Positions 40,429 through 43,860 of a stretch of 43,860 nt of DNA are shown in pieces. Position numbers and translations under genes: made by a program. Every line of letters starts with the position of its first letter. Position 1 is the first letter of the stretch. The notes beneath the pieces are model-generated. The model saw only the letters and a list, made by a program, of their open reading frames with translations, searched no databases and was not told the origin of the DNA. Origin of the DNA: Arthrobacter sp. (GTDB lineage Bacteria; Actinomycetota; Actinomycetes; Actinomycetales; Micrococcaceae); the NCBI GenBank assembly GCA_023264815.1, contig JAHFUZ010000034.1:1-43860 (forward strand). Reading direction: 5' to 3'.

Positions 40429-41522
40429 TCCGGCTACGCCAGCTGGCCCAGGCGGCATCGGTCCTTACCACACCACTGTCGCCTGAAGATGTATTGTCCC
40501 TGTTCAACCCCGTTTGGTCCGCGCGCCAGCTGCGCGGGGTGGTTACCCGGGTAGTGCAGGAGACGGCCCAGTCGGCCACGATCTTTTTCCGTCCCGGCCG
40601 CGGCTGGCACTCCCATCTGGCTGGCCAGTGGGCGCGCATCGGTGTTGAACTGGACGGCGTCCGCCATTGGCGTTCGTACTCCCTGAGCGCCCCCGCCGGC
40701 AAGGACCCCGCCATCACCGTCACCGACGTCGGCGCCGTTTCCGGCACGCTGGTGCGCACCACCAAACCCGGCGACGTCCTGTTCCTCGCACCCCCGCAGG
40801 GTGACTTTGTCCTCCCCGAGCACCCGCGGCCGCTGCTGATGGTTACCGCGGGAAGCGGCATCACTCCGGTGATGTCCATGATCCGCACGCTGGTCCCGCG
40901 CCGTCCGGATGCCGACGTCGTGCTGGTCCACTCCGCCCGCACCCCCGGTGACAGCCTCTTCCGGGAGGAACTTGCCGAGCTGGCTGACCAGTTCCCCAAC
41001 TTCCGGCTTGCCCACTGGTACACCGGTGAGCAGGGCCGGATGGACCTCACCAACACCGCCGAGCTCGACGAAATCTGCCCGGACTGGAAGGAACGAGCCG
41101 CCTACGCGTGCGGCCCGGACAGCTTCCTGGACGATGCCGAGGCGCTGTGGAAGCAGGCCGCGCTCACCACCGCCGCCCCCGGTTCGGAGGTGGCGATCGC
41201 CGGCGACCCCGGCAACCTCATGATTGAACGCTTCAACACCACCTTCGCCGGGGGTGTAGGGCACGACGGCGGCCTGGTCACCTTCGAGGCGTCGGACCGG
41301 GAAGTTGACGCCGACGGCGATACCCCGCTGCTCGACGTCGGCGAGGACGCCGGGGTGCTGATGCCCAGCGGGTGCCGGATGGGCATCTGCCACAGTTGCC
41401 TTACTCCGCTCCTGTCCGGACAGGTCCGTGACCTCCGCACCAACGAGGTCCACGGCGAGCCCGGCCAACTGATCCAAACGTGTGTCTCGGCAGCCGCCGG
41501 ACCCGTCAACCTCGAACTCTGA
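40425..41522 (+). CDS. Ferredoxin-NADP reductase-type oxidoreductase with C-terminal 2Fe-2S domain
   Basis: A 365-residue electron-transfer protein. The FAD site RSYSLSAP is near residue 85, the NAD(P)H site TAGSGITPVMSM near 145, and a plant-type [2Fe-2S] domain at the C-terminus shows CRMGICHSC with a later cysteine in IQTCVSAA (C-x4-C-x2-C-xn-C). It is the same arrangement as mycobacterial Rv3230c, which feeds electrons to DesA3. The desaturase gene follows after 13 bp, so this is its reductase. Translation probably depends on the short upstream frame. Confidence 0.92.
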   Translation: MIRLRQLAQAASVLTTPLSPEDVLSLFNPVWSARQLRGVVTRVVQETAQSATIFFRPGRGWHSHLAGQWARIGVELDGVRHWRSYSLSAPAGKDPAITVTDVGAVSGTLVRTTKPGDVLFLAPPQGDFVLPEHPRPLLMVTAGSGITPVMSMIRTLVPRRPDADVVLVHSARTPGDSLFREELAELADQFPNFRLAHWYTGEQGRMDLTNTAELDEICPDWKERAAYACGPDSFLDDAEALWKQAALTTAAPGSEVAIAGDPGNLMIERFNTTFAGGVGHDGGLVTFEASDREVDADGDTPLLDVGEDAGVLMPSGCRMGICHSCLTPLLSGQVRDLRTNEVHGEPGQLIQTCVSAAAGPVNLEL

Positions 41523-41535
41523 GGAGCTTCACCGC

Positions 41536-42723
41536 ATGTCAGTAGTTTCAGAAAACAAGACAGTAACCACCGGCAAGACCGCCCCGGCCGGGACGGCAAG
41601 GACGCGTCCCGGGGCACTGGCAGAGTCCGGCAGCCCCTCTGTCCGCCCGCCTGCCGCCGCGCACCTTTCGGACGAACAGGTGGCTGAGCTGGGCCGCGAG
41701 CTCGACGCCATCCGCGATGACATCCTCGCCAAGCGCGGCGCCTCCGACGCCGCCTACATCCGGCGCCTGATCAAGATCCAGCGCGGCCTGGAGATTTCCG
41801 GCCGTGCCGCCCTGCTGGTCAGCAAGAACAAGGCCGCCTGGGTTACCGGCACCACGCTCCTGAGCCTGGCCAAGATCCTCGAAAACATGGAGATCGGGCA
41901 CAACGTCCTGCACGGCCAGTGGGACTGGATGCGGGACCCGGACATCCACTCCACCACGTGGGAATGGGACTTCGTCACGCCCTCGCGCTCGTGGCAGCAC
42001 ACCCACAACGACCTCCACCACCGCTGGACCAACGTGGTGGGCAAGGATAACGACGTCGGATACAACCTCCTGCGCATGGACGAGCAGCAGCCGTGGGTCC
42101 CTGCGAACCTGGGCAACCCCCTGTACAACGCCATCCTGGCGCCCTTCTTCGAATGGGGCATCGCCATCTATGACCTCGAGCTGACCGAGTACAAGGAAGG
42201 CAAGAAGTCCAAGGAAGCCCTGCTCAAGGACCTCAAAGCCCTCGGCCGGAAGGCGCTCACGCAGTTCACCAAGGACTACGCGGCCACTCCCGCCGTCGCC
42301 ATGCTCACCGGTTCCGGCAAACAGGCGCTCTACGGCACGCTGACGGCCAACGCCGTCCGCAACGTCTGGGCGCACGCGGTTATTTTCTGCGGCCACTTCC
42401 CCGAAGGCACCGACACCTTCACCGAGGAAATGGTGGAAGGCGAAACCCGCGGTGACTGGTATGTCCGCCAGATGATCGGCTCGGCCAACATCTCCGGGTC
42501 CAAGTTCATGCACCTGATGACCGGCAACCTCTCGCACCAGATCGAACACCACCTGTTCCCGGACCTGCCGTCCAACCGGTACGCCGAGGTGGCCCCGCTG
42601 GTCCGCGACATCTGCCAGCGCTATGGCCTGAAGTACACCACCGGTCCGCTGCTGAAGCAGGTTGGATCGACCTGGGGCAAGATTTTCAGGCTGGCACTGC
42701 CGGGCAAGACCGCGGGGGCCTGA
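41536..42723 (+). CDS. Fatty acyl-CoA desaturase (DesA3-like)
   Basis: A 395-residue di-iron membrane desaturase. Three histidine boxes are present: GHNVLHGQWDWM, HTHNDLHHRW and HQIEHHLFP. The N-terminal 50 residues are polar and probably disordered. Membrane helices flank the boxes. With the neighbouring reductase it forms a pair equivalent to Rv3229c/Rv3230c of Mycobacterium tuberculosis, which makes oleoyl chains from stearoyl-CoA. It should introduce a delta-9 double bond, by homology. GGAG lies 9 nt before ATG 41536. Confidence 0.93.
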   Translation: MSVVSENKTVTTGKTAPAGTARTRPGALAESGSPSVRPPAAAHLSDEQVAELGRELDAIRDDILAKRGASDAAYIRRLIKIQRGLEISGRAALLVSKNKAAWVTGTTLLSLAKILENMEIGHNVLHGQWDWMRDPDIHSTTWEWDFVTPSRSWQHTHNDLHHRWTNVVGKDNDVGYNLLRMDEQQPWVPANLGNPLYNAILAPFFEWGIAIYDLELTEYKEGKKSKEALLKDLKALGRKALTQFTKDYAATPAVAMLTGSGKQALYGTLTANAVRNVWAHAVIFCGHFPEGTDTFTEEMVEGETRGDWYVRQMIGSANISGSKFMHLMTGNLSHQIEHHLFPDLPSNRYAEVAPLVRDICQRYGLKYTTGPLLKQVGSTWGKIFRLALPGKTAGA

Positions 42724-42753
42724 ATCGGGCATTGCTCCTGAATCGGGCATTGC
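42721..42753 (+). repeat. Tandem 15-bp repeat at the desaturase stop
   Basis: TGAATCGGGCATTGC occurs at 42721-42735 and again at 42739-42753 (period 18). The first copy contains the desaturase stop codon. It is probably a small duplication. Confidence 0.75.
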
Positions 42754-42768
42754 CAAGCAACGAACAGT

Positions 42769-42802
42769 AGAGGGGGCCAGGCGCATTCGCCGGGCCCCCT
42801 CT
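42769..42802. terminator. Bidirectional terminator between desaturase and hydrolase
   Basis: AGAGGGGGCC (42769-42778) pairs with GGCCCCCTCT (42793-42802); inside it GGCG and CGCC (42780-42783, 42788-42791) pair again. The hairpin lies between converging stops at 42723 and 42815. Confidence 0.82.
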
Positions 42803-42814
42803 GTTGGGTACCTG

Positions 42815-43678
<864 letters not shown>

Positions 43679-43819
43679 TCAGGTTCGGAAGTCACTACTT
43701 CGCAACACGCAAAGCCGCGCCCGGCATTCCCTACTCTAGCCTCGATCTTTCATGATCCGGGATTTCGGCGGGGTCAGGGCTTACTGGCTGCCTGACGTGG
43801 TCGATTCTGGCATGAGGGT

Positions 43820-43860
43820 GTGACAGAGACGCCGCTGACCGTGGCGGTTGGGCGCGGGCG
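43820..43860 (+). CDS. Possible start of a further gene (cut by window edge)
   Basis: GTG 43820 opens a frame (TETPLTVAVGRGR after the start) that stays open to the end of the window, with GAGG about 3 nt upstream. Thirteen codons are too few to identify a family or be sure it is a gene. Confidence 0.25.
   Translation, partial: MTETPLTVAVGRG

Overview
The window looks like a chromosomal segment of a high-GC actinobacterium of the Arthrobacter/Pseudarthrobacter group (Micrococcaceae). The reasons are strong G/C preference at third codon positions, many GTG starts, ATGA/GTGA gene overlaps, apparently leaderless start codons directly behind TANNNT boxes, and the gene set: a homodimeric-type aceE, a DesA3-type desaturase with its reductase, narGHJI-narK, and a P450 with a CxxHxxC ferredoxin. 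I saw no rRNA, tRNA, CRISPR array, insertion sequence or prophage.

Layout. 1-12.5 kb is mixed metabolism: the 5' end of aceE, an SDR dehydrogenase, the urate genes uraD-uraH, an alcohol dehydrogenase without the structural-zinc loop, a CPBP-like membrane protein, an ArsR/SRPBCC pair, an F420-type NADP reductase with a two-site operator, a leaderless solute-binding-fold protein divergent from a TetR regulator, an MHS transporter plus M20 amidohydrolase divergent from a double Lrp/AsnC regulator, and a DUF1992 protein. 12.5-14.9 kb holds a class A penicillin-binding protein with a Pro/Ala tail. 15.1-27.3 kb is a catabolic cluster around a divergent promoter at about 22.1 kb. Leftward run two phosphotriesterase-family genes, an FAD monooxygenase, an HSL-type esterase, an MBL-fold hydrolase and a CocE-type hydrolase. 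Rightward run an MFS transporter, a P450, its ferredoxin and ferredoxin reductase, and a TetR regulator. 27.3-37.6 kb is nitrogen: an ammonium channel behind a GlnR-like operator, a small membrane protein, and narGHJI-narK. 37.6-43.9 kb has tandem DUF202 proteins, a YnfA homologue, a flavin-dependent oxidoreductase, a small acidic protein, a desaturase electron-transfer pair and an alpha/beta hydrolase.

How it works together. The catabolic cluster reads as one regulon for an unidentified hydrophobic substrate with ester or lactone bonds: import, oxidation by the three-component P450 and the FAD enzyme, and hydrolysis by several esterase/lactonase folds. Both divergent promoters carry the same 17-bp motif (CTTGACACTRTGTAWAG), so one regulator, perhaps the TetR at 26.7 kb, may control both arms. 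One of the two phosphotriesterase homologues has lost nearly every metal ligand and is probably a pseudoenzyme.

Most notable observations: an intrinsic-terminator-shaped hairpin with a T-run built from rare codons inside narG; the dead/active phosphotriesterase pair and its cluster; a four-half-site GlnR-like box with exact 11-bp spacing upstream of amt, whose channel has Glu in place of the first pore histidine; a set of leaderless genes, one with its operator lying across the start codon; and a family of terminators that share one palindromic core. All functions are read from sequence motifs recalled from known families. No database search was run.
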